Source: Dichotomocladium elegans
Lineage: Eukaryota > Mucoromycota > Mucoromycetes > Mucorales > Lichtheimiaceae
Assembly: GCA_025716815.1 (NCBI GenBank)
Contig: JAIXMN010000063.1
Span: 1-53,553 of the forward strand
Length of the DNA stretch: 53,553 bases
Direction of reading: 5' to 3'
Shown here: positions 1 to 10,836 of the stretch, piece after piece
Numbering within the stretch: position 1 is the first letter of the stretch
Layout: every line of letters begins with the position of its first letter
Translations under genes and position numbers: made by a program
The notes under the pieces: model-generated
The model's database searches: none
Told to the model about the DNA's origin: nothing
What the model saw: the letters and a program-made list of their open reading frames with translations, nothing else

Positions 1-2
1 AG

Positions 3-896
3 TCATTATCTGCTTTGCAACAGTACTCTCTCCAGAGGACTAACACGTATTACGTACCTATCACTTTACAGGAGACTGATTTATGGGCCTTTGTGGACTC
101 TGGTGCCACCTTCAGCGCCATCTCTCCTTCGCTGGCCGCACAGCTGGGCATCCAAGTTTCCACTGTTTCTGGAACGATCGGATTAGCTCACCCTGGTCAT
201 AGCATTAATAGAATTGGTACCACGTCTGCAATAAAAGTCCTTCACAACGGAATTACTGTTTCGCACTCTTTTGAAGTTATGACACTTAATTGTGAAGCCG
301 ATGTTTCCATTGGCACTGATCTCATGCCACTTATTGGTATATTTCTTGGAGGTCTCGCCCATTGCTGGCATCGCTCCACTTTACCCTCTCCTTCTGAGGA
401 CATTGATTTGCCTACGCCAAATGATTCTCCGGCTGGCACACCTGAGGAGCATTCTCGCTTCTTGGCTGACATTGAACCATTTCTTCAGGAAAACGCATCC
501 ATTCCGCCGTCTTCGTTTTGTACTATTCCGGAATCTGTTGTTTATTTGCATACTCCTGCTGGCAAAGTCGTGAGCCGCCGACAATATCCATTAGCTGACA
601 AGCTGATTCCTCTTCTGCAGGAACACATTGACAATTGGCTTGCTGATGGAATCATTCGTCCTGCTCCAGCTGGTTCTGGTTGGAATAGCCCCATGACTTT
701 CGCTCCTAAGAAGGATTCCCAGGGAAACCCGACTGCATTTCGTCCCTGTCTGGATCCACGCTTGATCAATAACTTGCTTCCTGATAGCAGTTATCCTGTT
801 TCCACTCATTCGATCGATTTTCCAACGAATGAAGGGTGCTACGGTGTTCACAACTCTGGATTTGAAGAGCGCATTTCATCGCTTCAAGATTCATGA
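3..896 (+). pseudogene. Gyp-1 pol, 5' part: aspartic protease and start of reverse transcriptase
   Basis: The frame is open from the window edge. The retropepsin-like core VDSGATFSAIS is near residue 28, and the flap-distal 'IGTDLMP' segment near residue 100 corresponds to IIGLGLLP in Gyp-3. A linker then leads into the RT N-terminus (SGWNSPMTFAPKKD, RPCLDPRLINN). Alignment to Gyp-3 (22436 on) shows the frame lost near 810, where the RT reading continues one frame over until about 911 and then returns. The TGA at 894-896 is therefore a product of the first frameshift. The protease would cleave the element's own polyprotein in virus-like particles. The copy is non-functional. Confidence 0.85.
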
Positions 897-998
897 GGAG
901 CATCAGCACAAACCACCTTCACATTCAAGGATCGACAGTACTGCTTTGTTGGCGCACCTTTTGGTCTCAAGTTTCTTTCGAGCCAATTTCAACGTGTA

Positions 999-3344
999 AT
1001 GCACATTGTTTTCGACAACATGCCCAACGCAGTCACTTACATCGATGACATTATTATCTTTTCGAACAATTTATCTGACCACGTGTTGCACGTGCAGGAG
1101 GCTATCAGACGTCTCTCAGAGGTTAACTTGGTTCTCAATCCGGAAAAATCGCATTTGGCACAATCCGCCGTTTATTTATTGGGCTTTTGTGTAAGTGCCA
1201 GGGGTGTCAATTTGGACCCTCGGAAAATTTGCAATGTGGACCAGATCCCTGTGCCCACGACAGGCCATGACATCCAGAAATTTTTGGGCCTCGTCAATTA
1301 CTTCCGCGATCACATTCCGAACGTTGCCGTCCTCACTTCTCCTTTGGACCGTCTACGCAACGCTAAACAGCTTTCAGGATTATGGACACAACACCATCTT
1401 CATGCATTTAATGCTATCAAGGCTGCTCTCCATGCTGCTCCTGTGTTGAGCTATCCGGATGAGACTTTGCCCTACCATGTTGCCACAGATGCTTCTGACA
1501 CTGGCATAGGTTGCTGTCTTTATCAAATCCAGAACAATCAGTACCGTTATATTGGTTTTATGGCGCGTGCTCTGAACAAAGCTGAACGTTCTTATTCCAC
1601 TACGAAACGTGAGCTTCTCGCTGTCGTATATGCTCTCAAGAAGTTTCACTCGTTTTTGTGGGGCAACAAATTCACTCTTTACACCGACCATCGTGCTCTA
1701 ACGTTTCTGCACACTCAACCAATTGCCAATCCGATGATGGTGAACTGGTTCGACACGTTGTGTGATTACAACTTTCAGGTTGTTCATATTCCTGGCATCA
1801 CCAACATTCTTCCGGATACTCTCAGTCGCCTCTTCTCTCCGAAGAAGCTGGTGGGGGGTAATATCTCCGAAACCATTGGTCGCACCCCTACTTTGGGCAG
1901 TTTAAAACCTGTACGCCCTACAAGCAATGCTGAACCGCTTCTTCAGCGTTCTGCTTCTGCTACGCCTTTGGACTTCATGACGCCTCCTGAGGAAGAACGT
2001 CCCATATTACTAGAAAAGGCTCATCTCAATGGTCACTTTGGTGCTGATACAATTGTGACTGAGTTGCACAAAGAAGGTATACATTGGACTAACTTGAAGA
2101 GAGATGCTCTCAATACCGTTGCCAAGTGTCAAGCGTGCCAACGCTACAACATCGGCAAACACGGTTACCACCCTTTACGCAACATTACCGCAGACAAGCC
2201 AGGTGATCACTGGGCTATTGATCTGTGCGAGTTTAACGCCACTTCTCCATCTGGCAATAATTATGTTTTGGTCATGGTAGACGTCTTCTCGAGATTCTGC
2301 ATTCTTCGAGCTATACCTGACAAATCGGCTCTTTCAATCGCTAAACAACTCATCCACGTCTTTTGTGACTATGGTTTTCCGAAGATCTTACAGTCAGACA
2401 ACGGTACAGAGTTTGTAAACGAATTAGTACGCCTTGTGGTGGAACATTCCGGAATTGACCATCGTCTTGTCACACCCTATAATCCGCGTGCCAATGGTTT
2501 GGCTGAGCGTTGGGTACAAACGGCTAAAGCAACAGTCATCAAGAGGTTAGAAGGAAAAACAGAGGATTGGGATATGTATCTTCCCAGTGCACAATTAGCT
2601 ATCAACAGCAAACACACATCGCTGCACGACTCTCGTCCTTTCTCTCTCATGTTCGCTCGACAGCCTAATCTCTGGCAGGACTACTCAAGCGTCGAAGTCG
2701 CCGATATCAACGATGCGACACGAGCTGCAGACACCCGTGAACATTACATGAACGAGGTCGTCATTCCAGCTATCTCTGAACGTGTCAAAGCTCTTCACGA
2801 GGCCCAGCAAGGGAAATTCAACAGCAAACATCGCATCTTAAGCGAGTTCCCTGTTGGTAGCAAGGTCATGATCCTAAATGTCAACAGGAAGAAAAAGACC
2901 GATCCTCGTTACGAAGGTCCATTTACAGTGCATGGTCGTCGCAGACATGGTGGACCCTACACTTTGACTGATGAAACGGGTTCCTTGCTTTCACGCGACA
3001 TTCCACCTTCCCACATTAAGCTGATCTCACAAGACAGCATTGCTTCGGGCGATGACTTTTACGAGACTCAGGCAATAGTGGATCACAAGGGCTCATCTGG
3101 CAACTACCTCTACCGTGTCCGATGGAAAGGCTATGAGCCAAAGGATGACACATGGGAGCCAGCCGAGCATTTCAACGATCTTAAGCTAATCAACGAATAC
3201 TGGAATCGCCGCAATCCGACACCACGCACAAGTCATCAAGCAACTGCGCAACATTTGGCTACAGCGTCAATGACAGAGCCAGATAAACGCAATACACTGC
3301 CTACACGTCGCTCTGATCGACAGGCAAAACGCAGACGCACTTAG
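999..3344 (+). pseudogene. Gyp-1 pol, 3' part: RT catalytic core, RNase H, integrase, chromodomain
   Basis: This 781-codon open stretch is in the same frame as the 5' fragment but is separated from it by the frameshifted stretch at about 810-911. RT motif YIDD (in VTYIDDIIIFS) lies near residue 17. RNase H begins ATDASDTGIG near residue 165. The integrase zinc finger is a HHCC with CQACQ near residue 381. The DDE core reads DHWAIDLCEF, SDNGTEFVN and a Glu in NGLAERW. A C-terminal chromodomain (YRVRWKGYEPKDDTWEP) lies near residue 708, and a basic tail follows. Chromodomains of this type bind methylated histone H3 in characterised chromoviruses and direct insertion to heterochromatin. The truncated coding state makes function unlikely here. 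Confidence 0.88.
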
Positions 3345-3478
3345 GCACGTCTTTTTCCCTTCACTTTTTCTCCCACAGGGTTTTTACTTCTTTAAGGGTT
3401 TTTTCCAGACAACGCCATCACTCATTATTTAGTGCTCTGATAACTTATCAACGGTTGATCCAACCTGGTGGGGGGTAA

Positions 3479-3860
3479 TGTCGTATCCACGACTATTTTC
3501 TTACCTAACAGCAGTGTCCCTGGATTATACGGGACATCAACACTTTGTTTCACTCTTCGAGCGCCGTTATCATAATTACTCTCGCGCTATCCGGATTCAT
3601 AATTTTATCCCGGACCTGTCTCAGGACGCAGTTATAATCACAAGGGTAAATGATGAACTTCTTTATCAACCTTTTAACTGGTCCACCGTCCCGGGAGACC
3701 GCCTAGATGATTATCCACACCCAACCTCCAGAGTGACCGTTTTGATAAGCACTTCTTATAAATAGGCCCATTATTGGCACTCAATAAAAAACAATCCTTT
3801 TGCGAGTCTCACAGAATCATATTCTGTCTCTTTTTATTCTGAAAACCCTTTGATTCCACA
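3479..3860 (+). repeat. 3' LTR of Gyp-1
   Basis: The LTR starts TGTCGTATCC directly after a G-rich polypurine tract (GGTGGGGGGTAA, ending 3478). It has a TATA-like ATAAATAG near 3757 and a polyadenylation signal AATAAA at 3783, followed by a CGAGTCTCA motif also seen in the LTRs of Gyp-3 and Gyp-8. The right edge is placed at CCACA (3860), because sequence homologous to Gyp-2/Gyp-6 gag begins at 3861. The exact end is uncertain by a few bases. Confidence 0.7.
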
Positions 3861-4845
3861 ATCTCAAGACAATAACTTCCCTGATTCAGACGAGGAGCAA
3901 AATACAATGGCGGACTCGAAAACAATGCTAGAAGCAATCCATGTGATGATGCAACAGATGCAGGCGCAACAACAAGAAATCAAGGCCCTCCGCGAAGAAG
4001 CGAGGAACCGTCCCACCCCTACCATAAGAATTAAACCAGTCCAACCTGATCTCTTCCATGGTGTATGCTCCTCATCGGCAGTAGAGGCCTGGCTACACAC
4101 CGTGGATAAATATGGCGAGTGTGCCGGCCTGATGGACCACGAACGCGTTGTCTACGCTTCGACATTGCTGCGCGACGGTGCCGCCACGTGGTGGCGACAC
4201 TTGGAAATGACGATACACCCAGATGATGGATCAAATCAAACACCAAAGACCTGGCGTGAATTTCAAGAAGCTTTTCGTCGAGAATTCAAACCAAGAAATG
4301 CCGAGCAAATGGCCCGCAACAAGCTCCGTGCTCTCACTCAAGGTTCCACCAACACTGGTGCCATTTGCGAATACGTGACTGAGTTCCGGAATATCATGCT
4401 TGACCTGCCTAATATGCTTGAAGAAGATGCCATCCACGAGTTTATTCGCGGCCTGTCCTATGACGCGCGTGTACAGGTGTTGCTTCGCGAACCCATCTCA
4501 TTGGTAGCTGCATATAACGCTGCTGAGACATTCGAGGCCGTACATGAATATGCTGCTGGCATCCGCGATCCACTACACTCGGTACGCAGCAAACCGAGTC
4601 ACCCGGTGCTTCCGTCCCCTGTAAAATCCACTCACGAGGATCTGATGCCTATGGAATTGGATGCTATTGACAGTCGTCCTAACTACCTGAATGCCCGTAG
4701 CCACCAACGTCGCCCTCGTCGATGCTATAACTGTGACGGCCGCGGGCATATTGCTCGAGACTGCCCGTCACCTCCACAGGGCAAGACAAGCCCTGGTTCA
4801 TCTTCGCCTCGCAAGGATTTAAAAGGCAACGCGCGGCGGGCTTAA
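3861..4845 (+). pseudogene. Gyp-2 gag, N-terminally truncated
   Basis: A capsid-like gag spans about 312 residues from the first ATG at 3907. The in-frame sequence before it (3861-3906) aligns with internal gag codons of Gyp-6, so the original start was further upstream and was cut by Gyp-1. The retrotransposon gag core (WLHTVDKYGECAG, TWWRHLE, TWREFQEAFRREF) fills roughly residues 70-200 of the open frame. A CCHC zinc knuckle CYNCDGRGHIARDCP lies near residue 293. Gag packages the element RNA in virus-like particles. The frame stops at 4843-4845, and pol follows in the -1 frame through the signal at 4818. Confidence 0.85.
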
Positions 4846-4862
4846 AGGGAGGCTCTCCGCGC
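4818..4862 (+). promoter_or_regulatory. Predicted -1 ribosomal frameshift signal, Gyp-2 gag/pol
   Basis: Heptamer T TTA AAA (4818-4824) lies in the gag frame and fits the X XXY YYZ slippery rule. Next come a 6-nt spacer (4825-4830) and a GC stem, GCGCGG (4831-4836) pairing with CCGCGC (4857-4862) around a 20-nt loop that holds the gag stop. Shifting back one base enters the pol frame, which is open from here into the protease. Gyp-6 has the same arrangement at the same place with a different heptamer. Confidence 0.7.
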
Positions 4863-5164
4863 ATGTATCCATCCCTTAATGTGGTTACCGAATCCGACAG
4901 AGGTCCTTCTGGCGCTACCACTTCTGGCCCCACCTCCGACCCACCTCCGGCTCAAGAATACAAATCACCATTGATCAACCTTTCGGATGATCTACTACTT
5001 GCAGAGGAGGAGGAGGAGGAGGAGGAACAAAAGGCGTTTGAGGCAGATATGCGACACATTGAATCCTTACACTCAATAAAACACACCAGTTTACCTCTGT
5101 ACAATATGGTCTGCAATGGGAAGCCGATCGATGTGTTATTTGATAGCGGAGCATCCTCATCGTA
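4863..5164 (+). pseudogene. Gyp-2 pol segment 1: linker and protease active site
   Basis: The segment starts at the ATG after the frameshift stem, but the frame is open upstream to the slippery site. It contains a poly-Glu tract coded by a GAG run (5006-5026) and then the retropepsin motif LFDSGASSSY, after which the TA-flanked MITE begins. The protein resumes as VSPQLAAG after 5529. The protease is therefore split after its catalytic Asp. The Gyp-6 equivalent reads LIDSGATGSYVAP. Confidence 0.85.
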
Positions 5165-5527
5165 CAGGATTTTCAAGAAGAAGTTTGCCACAAAATCTGG
5201 TTATTGGTATAGACCGTCTAGGTTTTTCGTTTTTTTTGCTTCAAATTCGAATGCAAATTTTAGTATTTCGTTTCTCTTCTTCTTTTGAAATTAGAATGAA
5301 ACATAAATGGTTGGCCTCCCAAAACTATTCTGGTGTAAAAAGAGGAGAAGGAAGACTTACCTATAGCCTTGATTGAGATGTTCTTGCTGCTATTGCCTTT
5401 AAATTTGACAAAAGCGTAGCAACGAAATACTAAAATTTGTATTCAAATTTGAAGCAAAAAAACGAAAAACCTAGACGGTCTATACGAACAACTAAATTTT
5501 GTGGCAAACTTCTTCTTGAAAATCCTG
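5165..5527 (+). mobile_element. MITE (TA-flanked, long palindromic arms), copy 1
   Basis: A 363-bp element begins CAGGATTTTCAAGAAGAAG and ends in its reverse complement, flanked by TA on both sides (5163-5164 and 5528-5529). The terminal inverted repeats run over 100 bp each, and there is no coding capacity. TA target and length fit a Tc1/mariner-related MITE. Two more copies lie at 24996-25726. It interrupts the protease of Gyp-2; 363 + 2 bp shifts the frame, and clean excision would restore it. Confidence 0.9.
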
Positions 5528-5529
5528 TA

Positions 5530-7925
5530 TGTCTCCCCTCAGTTGGCCGCTGGTTGCCCGGCCCGTTCTGTTTTCGGTCAAGAAGTGGAAACCGCAGGAG
5601 GTCATAAGTTCTCCATCGATCGTGCTGTGACACTATTACTAGATGCCGCTGGTTTTCAACACAATATATCAGCCTTTGTGTTGGACACGAAATTCGATTT
5701 GATTCTAGGACGCGACTGGATCAAACGTATGAAACCGGTACCTAACTGGGATCAAGACACTTGGCTGTTCTCGGTCAACAACACGCAATATGTACTTCGG
5801 CCAAGATCCCCACGTACTATGCCTGAATTAGCTTACCTCATTTCGCACCGCCAAGTCACTCGCCTGACAAAACGCAACCAAGTGGAAGAGCTATTTTTGT
5901 GCTTCTTCTCTACAGACCGGCAGGACAGACAAGACCAACCCAATAACGACAAACTGCATCACCTCTATCAAACATACCCAGAGGTCTTCCAAGACAAGCT
6001 CCCTGGTTTACCTCCAATCCGAGACATTAACCATGTGATTGATACAGGAGATGCCGAACCCATCAATCGCCCACCGTACAAAATGAGCCCGCTGGAACTT
6101 GACGAGTTACGCAAACAGCTTGACGAGTTACTCGCCTTAGGCCTGATCCGTCCAACCGCTTCACCTTGGGGCGCTCCAGTCCTGTTCATTCGAAAAAAGG
6201 ATGGCTCGTTACGCCTTTGTGTGGACTATCGTGCTATTAATCAAGTCACCAAGCATAACTCGCACCCGTTACCACGTATTGATGAATGTCTCGAAAGGCT
6301 ATCCAAGGCACGCTATTTCTCAACGATTGACCTGAAATCGGGTTACCACCAACTGCGTATCCGTGAGGAGGACATCCCCAAGACCACTTTCAATACCCGT
6401 TATGGTTCCTTTGCCTGGACTGTCCTACCATTTAGACTGCGTAATTCGCCACCGGTATTCCAAGCAATACTCAATGGAGTTCTTCGCGACTGCATCGATA
6501 AGTGCTGCTTATTATATTTGGACGATATTCTCATATATAGCAAAACCAAGCAAGATCATGACCATGATGTCGCACAGGTATTAAGTCTGTTGCGTGATGC
6601 CAAGCTCGTTGCGAACAAAAAGAAGTGCGAATTCTACAAGACCGAACTGGAGTTCGTGGGTTTCCGAGTCTCTGCCGCTGGTATTTTACCATCACAATCG
6701 AAGGTCAAAGCGATTCAAGGATGGCCTGTCCCCACGAATGTCCAAGAAGTGCGTCAGTTTATTGGTTTGGCATCTCACTACCGTCGCTTCATTCGTGACT
6801 TCTCGTTGCTCGCCGCTCCTTTGACAGACTTAACGAAAGGCACCGGAGCTAAGAAACGTGCAATTACGTGGACCCCTGAGTGCCAAGAGGCGTTTGAGCA
6901 AATCAAGTCCCGAATGTCAACTGCCCCGGTTCTGGTGCCGCCTGACCCCGACAAACCCTACGTGATTGAGGTGGATAGTTCCGACTACTCTCTTGGTGGA
7001 GTCCTCTTACAAGAGGGGGATGACGGTAAAATGCACCCTATTGCCTACGAGTCAAAAAAATTATCGTCTGCCGAACGCAACATGCCTGCTCAAGAACGAG
7101 AACTTTTAGCAATATTACATGCCTTGCGCACCTGGCGCTGTTTCGTCGAAGGCTGCAATTTCGTTGTCCATACGGATCACCACCCATTAGTGTATTTCCG
7201 GTCTCGTCGCAAACCACCACCCCCACGCCTCATCCGTTGGATGGCCGAGTTAGAACTATACGACCCCGAAATACAGTACAAGAAAGGACAGGACAACATT
7301 GTTCCTGACCTGCTATCTCGCCGGGATGGGCCGGATTGTATGCCCGCTCCAACCTCCATTGAACCCGACTACTTGTACGCTATGAAGTCCATCGAGGAGT
7401 CCGATTGGCCAAAATTTTATACGTTCGATGAGTCCAAGTGGCCAACCATCTATAAGGACATCCTCAGCAAACATCGTGACAAGTTCGTGGTCAGAAACAA
7501 CCAGATATTCCGCAAGGTCAAGATTGGATCTGAGGTTCAAGAAATCCGGTTTGCCTTGTTCGCGCGTCGAGCCGATCTCGTCCACCATTTCCATCTTAGT
7601 TTTGGACATGCAGGCAGGGAAACCATATACGATCTTATCAAGAAGCGTTGGTGGTGGCCAAACATGAAGGATGACATTCAAGACCGGCTCTTCGACTGCC
7701 CCCAGTGTCAGCTCAGCGCCAATGATGACCGTGGCACCCATCATGCCCCCATGCAACCGTTAGATATTCCCCCGCCTTTTGCTCGTTGGCACCACGACTT
7801 TGTTGGTGAGTTACCACGCACGTTGAAAGGTAATCGCTGGCTCCTTGTCGCCGTCGACTATGCCACCAATTGGACGATCGCACGCGCAGTACCGGACGCC
7901 ACCGGCGAAGCTATTGCAGACTTCA
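5530..7925 (+). pseudogene. Gyp-2 pol segment 2: protease end, RT, RNase H, integrase N-terminus
   Basis: The protease resumes as VSPQLAAG, then RT has LCVDYRAINQVTK and the catalytic YLDD ([12 protein letters not shown]). RNase H reads YVIEVDSSDYSLGG, with Ser for the usual Ala. The integrase zinc finger ends in CPQCQ, and the first Asp of the DDE triad lies in WHHDFVGEL. The frame is uninterrupted up to the solo LTR at 7926, where translation runs into TAA at 7928-7930. The downstream half of the integrase continues at 8243. The enzymes would copy and integrate the element RNA; this copy cannot make a full pol. Confidence 0.87.
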
Positions 7926-8242
7926 TGTAACAGTACAGGCACTGTTGTGCGAGTACTTACAAAGAGCGTCTGATATACAGCGTGGAGGAAGCGCGAACGC
8001 GACGAGAAGAACGATGATTATAATAATACAACGTGGGGATGCCCGACGTCACAGGGCATCCTTGTTTATATAGTAAACAGTAGCGGGGTAATTACAGTGG
8101 TATACATATAGGATCGTTGTACAGAGAAAGTGAGTGTGGTACATAATGTCGTCGCCGGAGATGCGGTCTTGATCGTGATCGTTATCCTTGTAGTATCTTG
8201 GTCGTCGGTCAAGAGTGACCCGTCACTGTAGCTACTGCTACA
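7926..8242. repeat. Solo LTR inserted in Gyp-2 integrase
   Basis: A 317-bp segment begins TGTAACAGTA and ends TGCTACA, flanked by a perfect 5-bp duplication CTTCA (7921-7925 and 8243-8247). TG...CA ends and 5-bp duplications are LTR hallmarks. Removing the insert and one CTTCA restores the integrase reading frame. TATA-like TTTATATA near 8066 could act in either direction, so orientation is left open. It belongs to no LTR family seen elsewhere in the window. Confidence 0.8.
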
Positions 8243-9053
8243 CTTCATCTACGAGACTATTCTCATGCAGTTCGCAAGTCCTGTCGAAATCTGTACCGAC
8301 CGTGGCAGCAATTTTATGTCCAAGGTGCTCAATTTTTACCTAGGCCGCGTTAAGGTACATCACAAGCTGACCTCCGCCTTCCATCCACAAACCAACTCCA
8401 AGGTCGAACGCACTAATGGCATTTTAAAACAAATGCTTCGAAAATATGTCAATGGCGAAATACACCGATGGGACGAATTCTTATCACAAGCAGTTTTCTC
8501 CAGCAACATCCGCAAACACCGAACCACTGGAGTTAGTCCCTACTTTATGGTATACGGTGTTGAACCACGTCTTCCTGGTGATATCTTACCTCCTTCGGTT
8601 ACGCACGCTTTGGAACCCGATCGATCCATAGAAAATCTGGTGAAGATCCGCAAACCTGCCCTCATCCGACTCCGAGAAGCCCGTATGGACGCTGCCGCTC
8701 GCTTAAAAGCTAACGCCGAACGTGACCAGGCCACCTGGGACTCACTTTTAAAACATCAAACTTTCGCCGTCGGTGACCACGTCATTATGCGCCATGAGCA
8801 AAAACTGAGTCTTGAATATAACTGGAAAGGGCCATACATCATCACCGACCGTCACTTAAACACAGATACCTACAAAGTCAAGGACCTTAATGGCAAGGAA
8901 TATGGATCGTGGGTCCATACCGATCGACTTCGTCCAATACACAACAAAGTGCCACCTACCTCGCCCTGGTTTGACCCTGTCGCCGCCCATGCTGCCGCCC
9001 GCGCTTTGGCCCAAGAACAAGGTGCTCCTGACTTGGTCGCGGACGACCAATAG
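8243..9053 (+). pseudogene. Gyp-2 pol segment 3: integrase core and C-terminus
   Basis: Continues in the frame of segment 2 once the solo LTR is removed. It holds the second catalytic Asp (ICTDRGSNFMSK), the catalytic Glu (NSKVERTNGILKQML) and the GPY/F-type module (YNWKGPYIITD). A tail, GSWVHTDRLRPI ... SPWFDPVAAH ... ADDQ, recurs in Gyp-5 and in the remnant at 10134. No chromodomain follows. A polypurine tract GGAGGGGGGTAA precedes the LTR. Confidence 0.87.
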
Positions 9054-9069
9054 TTCGGAGGGGGGGTAA

Positions 9070-9467
9070 TGTCGTCGCACAATATTCACATGTTCGATGA
9101 AGCATCCCTGCTGCGGCAACAAGACGTCCTTGACGTAATGCGCAGCAACTTACGCATTATACACTTTTACTACGCCATCACCGCAGCTTATCATTGTAAT
9201 CACCTTCATCATCATCATATCCGCAGCAATACTCTCGCACAGTTTTACCATTAGAAAATAGTATAAATATAACCCAACCTCCTTATCTAATAAAGATATC
9301 TACTCTCTCGTTTTCCCATTGTCACCTTTGTGGTCTCATCCTCTTCGTGGTTCTCCTTCGTGGTAATACTCTCTTCGTGGTTATACACTCTCCGTGGTTA
9401 CACTCTCTCCGTGGTTACTCTTTGTGGTCGTCTTTCTACCGAATTCAAGCAAAAGATAAAGACGACA
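9070..9467 (+). repeat. 3' LTR of Gyp-2
   Basis: 398 bp, from TGTCGTCGCAC directly after the polypurine tract to AAAGACGACA. TATA-like AGTATAAATATA lies near 9259 and AATAAAG near 9288. Several CTTCGTGGTTA-type short repeats fill 9345-9430. The same repeats occur in the solo LTRs at 42597 and 42922, so these belong to one LTR family. Confidence 0.85.
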
Positions 9468-9469
9468 GT

Positions 9470-9782
9470 TGTCGTCGTCTTGGTCACTAAGATCCTCTTG
9501 CTAGAGACAACGACGAGTTCACTAAGAACAGAGAATGTCACTAAGACGATTCGGGAAGATAACGGCAGATAGATGTCCTTTATTGAATATGAGTAATCGT
9601 GATATTTATATGTACTGCTATTTTGGATGATAAGATGAGGATATAAAATGGATAGTGATGATGCGGTGAACTGCAATGCGGCGCGCTGCAATACGACGTG
9701 CTGCGAGGCGACGCGCTGTCGAAATGATACGATGAATGTTAATGCATTAGTTTTGTGTGACCAGCGGTATCTGGCCACGACA
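9470..9782 (-). repeat. LTR relic, minus orientation
   Basis: TGTCGTCGTC ... CCACGACA with matching TGTCGT/ACGACA ends, lying 2 bp after the Gyp-2 LTR. On the minus strand a TATA-like CATATAAATA near 9608 is followed by AATAAAGG near 9578, giving the orientation. No matching target duplication was found. Confidence 0.6.
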
Positions 9783-9783
9783 A

Positions 9784-10117
9784 TGTCGTAATCAATAATG
9801 GCTGCAAAGCAAGGCCAGGACAACAAATGATAGAAGATGACTTTTTGCGAGAGATGAAGATGATGGTTTATTTTAGAATACAACATGTTCTTATATATGT
9901 GCGGGAGATGTAGATTCTAGAAACGAAGGGAAAGGGAAAGTGATGGAAAGCTGTGACTGTGTGTGATGTGTAAAGGAATATCAAGGAAACATGGATGGAA
10001 ACCATGTGATCCACCAAAAGGTAAAGTATGTCCAATAAAGATATCAAAAGGAATGTCATGGAATCATGGATCAGGATCATGTGATCTCGTCAAAAGGATA
10101 AAGAAGTATAGCCGACA
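9784..10117 (-). repeat. 3' LTR of the Gypsy remnant
   Basis: 334 bp, starting (minus strand) TGTCGGCTATACTTC just after the polypurine tract and ending ATTACGACA at 9784. It has a minus-strand TATATAAGAAC near 9890 and AATAAACC near 9870. Confidence 0.7.
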
Positions 10118-10133
10118 ATACCCCCTTCCGAGA

Positions 10134-10370
10134 TTATTGGTCATCCTCGATCCAATCGTGTTTGGCATTAGGGCGAGAAAAAGATGGTTGATGATGATTA
10201 TTGGCACGGCTTGCAGTGGGATCATACCATGGTTGAGAAGGTTTTGAAGATGTGTTGACAGACTTGAGGCGATCAGTGTGCACCCATGAATCATATGGCT
10301 TATTCCACATATCAACCAACTTGTAGGTATCAGTGTCATGATTACAGGAATTTTTACAAGAAGTTTGCAT
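10134..10370 (-). pseudogene. Integrase C-terminal fragment of the Gypsy remnant
   Basis: About 78 codons. DTYKLVDMWN, DSWVHTDRLKSV, QPWYDPTASRA and the ending EDDQ align with the tail of Gyp-2 integrase (GSWVHTDRLRPI, SPWFDPVAAH, ADDQ). The catalytic core is absent. Confidence 0.8.
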
Positions 10371-10375
10371 GTTCG

Positions 10376-10646
10376 AAACATTTTTCAGACATGGGGATAG
10401 TTATCCGCAATGAAGGAAGTGAAAACCGAATATGGTGTTCAAGTTGTTCAGAAAGCTCGACGTTATTTTTCAGGTTTCGGCTCAAGAATTATCCAGACTC
10501 GAGAACCGAATTTTTCGGAAATCCTCACTGCTTTTTTCGTAGCAGAGAAACTTAATTTTTCGGATGGGAGTTATGATTCCTTTCGACGCTGACGGTTGGA
10601 TTCATTCGTTACTGGACACATGTTTAAATCGAAGACCAGCACTGGG
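10376..10646. other. No gene recognised
   Basis: A+T-rich sequence with scattered TTTTTCGGA/TTATCC motifs and no supported gene, RNA or repeat boundary. It ends at the CTGGG target duplication of the next solo LTR. Confidence 0.5.
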
Positions 10647-10836
10647 TGCAGTGGATGGCGTAAACAGACGATAATAAGTCGTGAGACTCGAAGGTAGTGA
10701 ACTTTATCAGAGAAAAAGAACAACGATTCGTAATACGAGTGTACGTCTGTATAAACCAAACTGCCAGCGGAGTGGCCCTCACTACTAAAATTATTCTACT
10801 TTTGATATCGCGACACAAATCACTCAGGACACGACA
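10647..10836 (-). repeat. Solo LTR of the Gyp-8 family
   Basis: 190 bp from TGCAGTGGATGG to GACACGACA, flanked by a perfect 5-bp duplication CTGGG (10642-10646 and 10837-10841). Nearly identical to the 3' LTR of Gyp-8 at 51879-52068, with a few substitutions; orientation is taken from that element. This is the product of LTR-LTR recombination after a full insertion. Confidence 0.92.

Larger units (their letters stand above)
1..3860 (+). mobile_element. Gyp-1: Ty3/Gypsy chromovirus, 3' portion (5' end outside window)
   Basis: The order protease, reverse transcriptase, RNase H, integrase, chromodomain, polypurine tract, LTR is that of a Ty3/Gypsy chromovirus read on the plus strand. The 5' LTR and gag lie left of the window. 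Two frameshifts in the RT region break pol, so the copy is dead. After its LTR the sequence at 3861 continues directly inside a gag reading frame of another family, homologous to an internal part of Gyp-6 gag. This implies that Gyp-1 inserted into the gag of Gyp-2. Confidence 0.85.
3861..9467 (+). mobile_element. Gyp-2: Ty3/Gypsy element without chromodomain, interrupted three times
   Basis: Gag, pol and a 3' LTR are present on the plus strand. The 5' LTR and gag N-terminus are separated off by the Gyp-1 insertion and lie outside the window. Inside pol sit a MITE (5165-5527) and a solo LTR (7926-8242). Subtracting each insertion plus one copy of its target duplication leaves pol in one continuous frame. 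The element was therefore coding-competent when it was hit. Confidence 0.85.
9784..10375 (-). mobile_element. Gypsy remnant: integrase C-terminus plus 3' LTR
   Basis: Reading the minus strand: an integrase tail, a polypurine tract (GGAAGGGGGTAT) and an LTR (10117 down to 9784) with TGTCGG...ACGACA ends. Everything upstream of the integrase tail is missing, so this is a 5'-truncated relic of the Gyp-2/5/6 group. Confidence 0.75.

Noticed and set aside
7921..8250. Insert in Gyp-2 integrase read first as a hAT-like MITE (GTARCAGTA ends, 7-8 bp duplication)
   Set aside because: TG...CA ends with a perfect 5-bp CTTCA duplication and a TATA-like box fit a solo LTR better; the extra matching base is accounted for by the preceding A.
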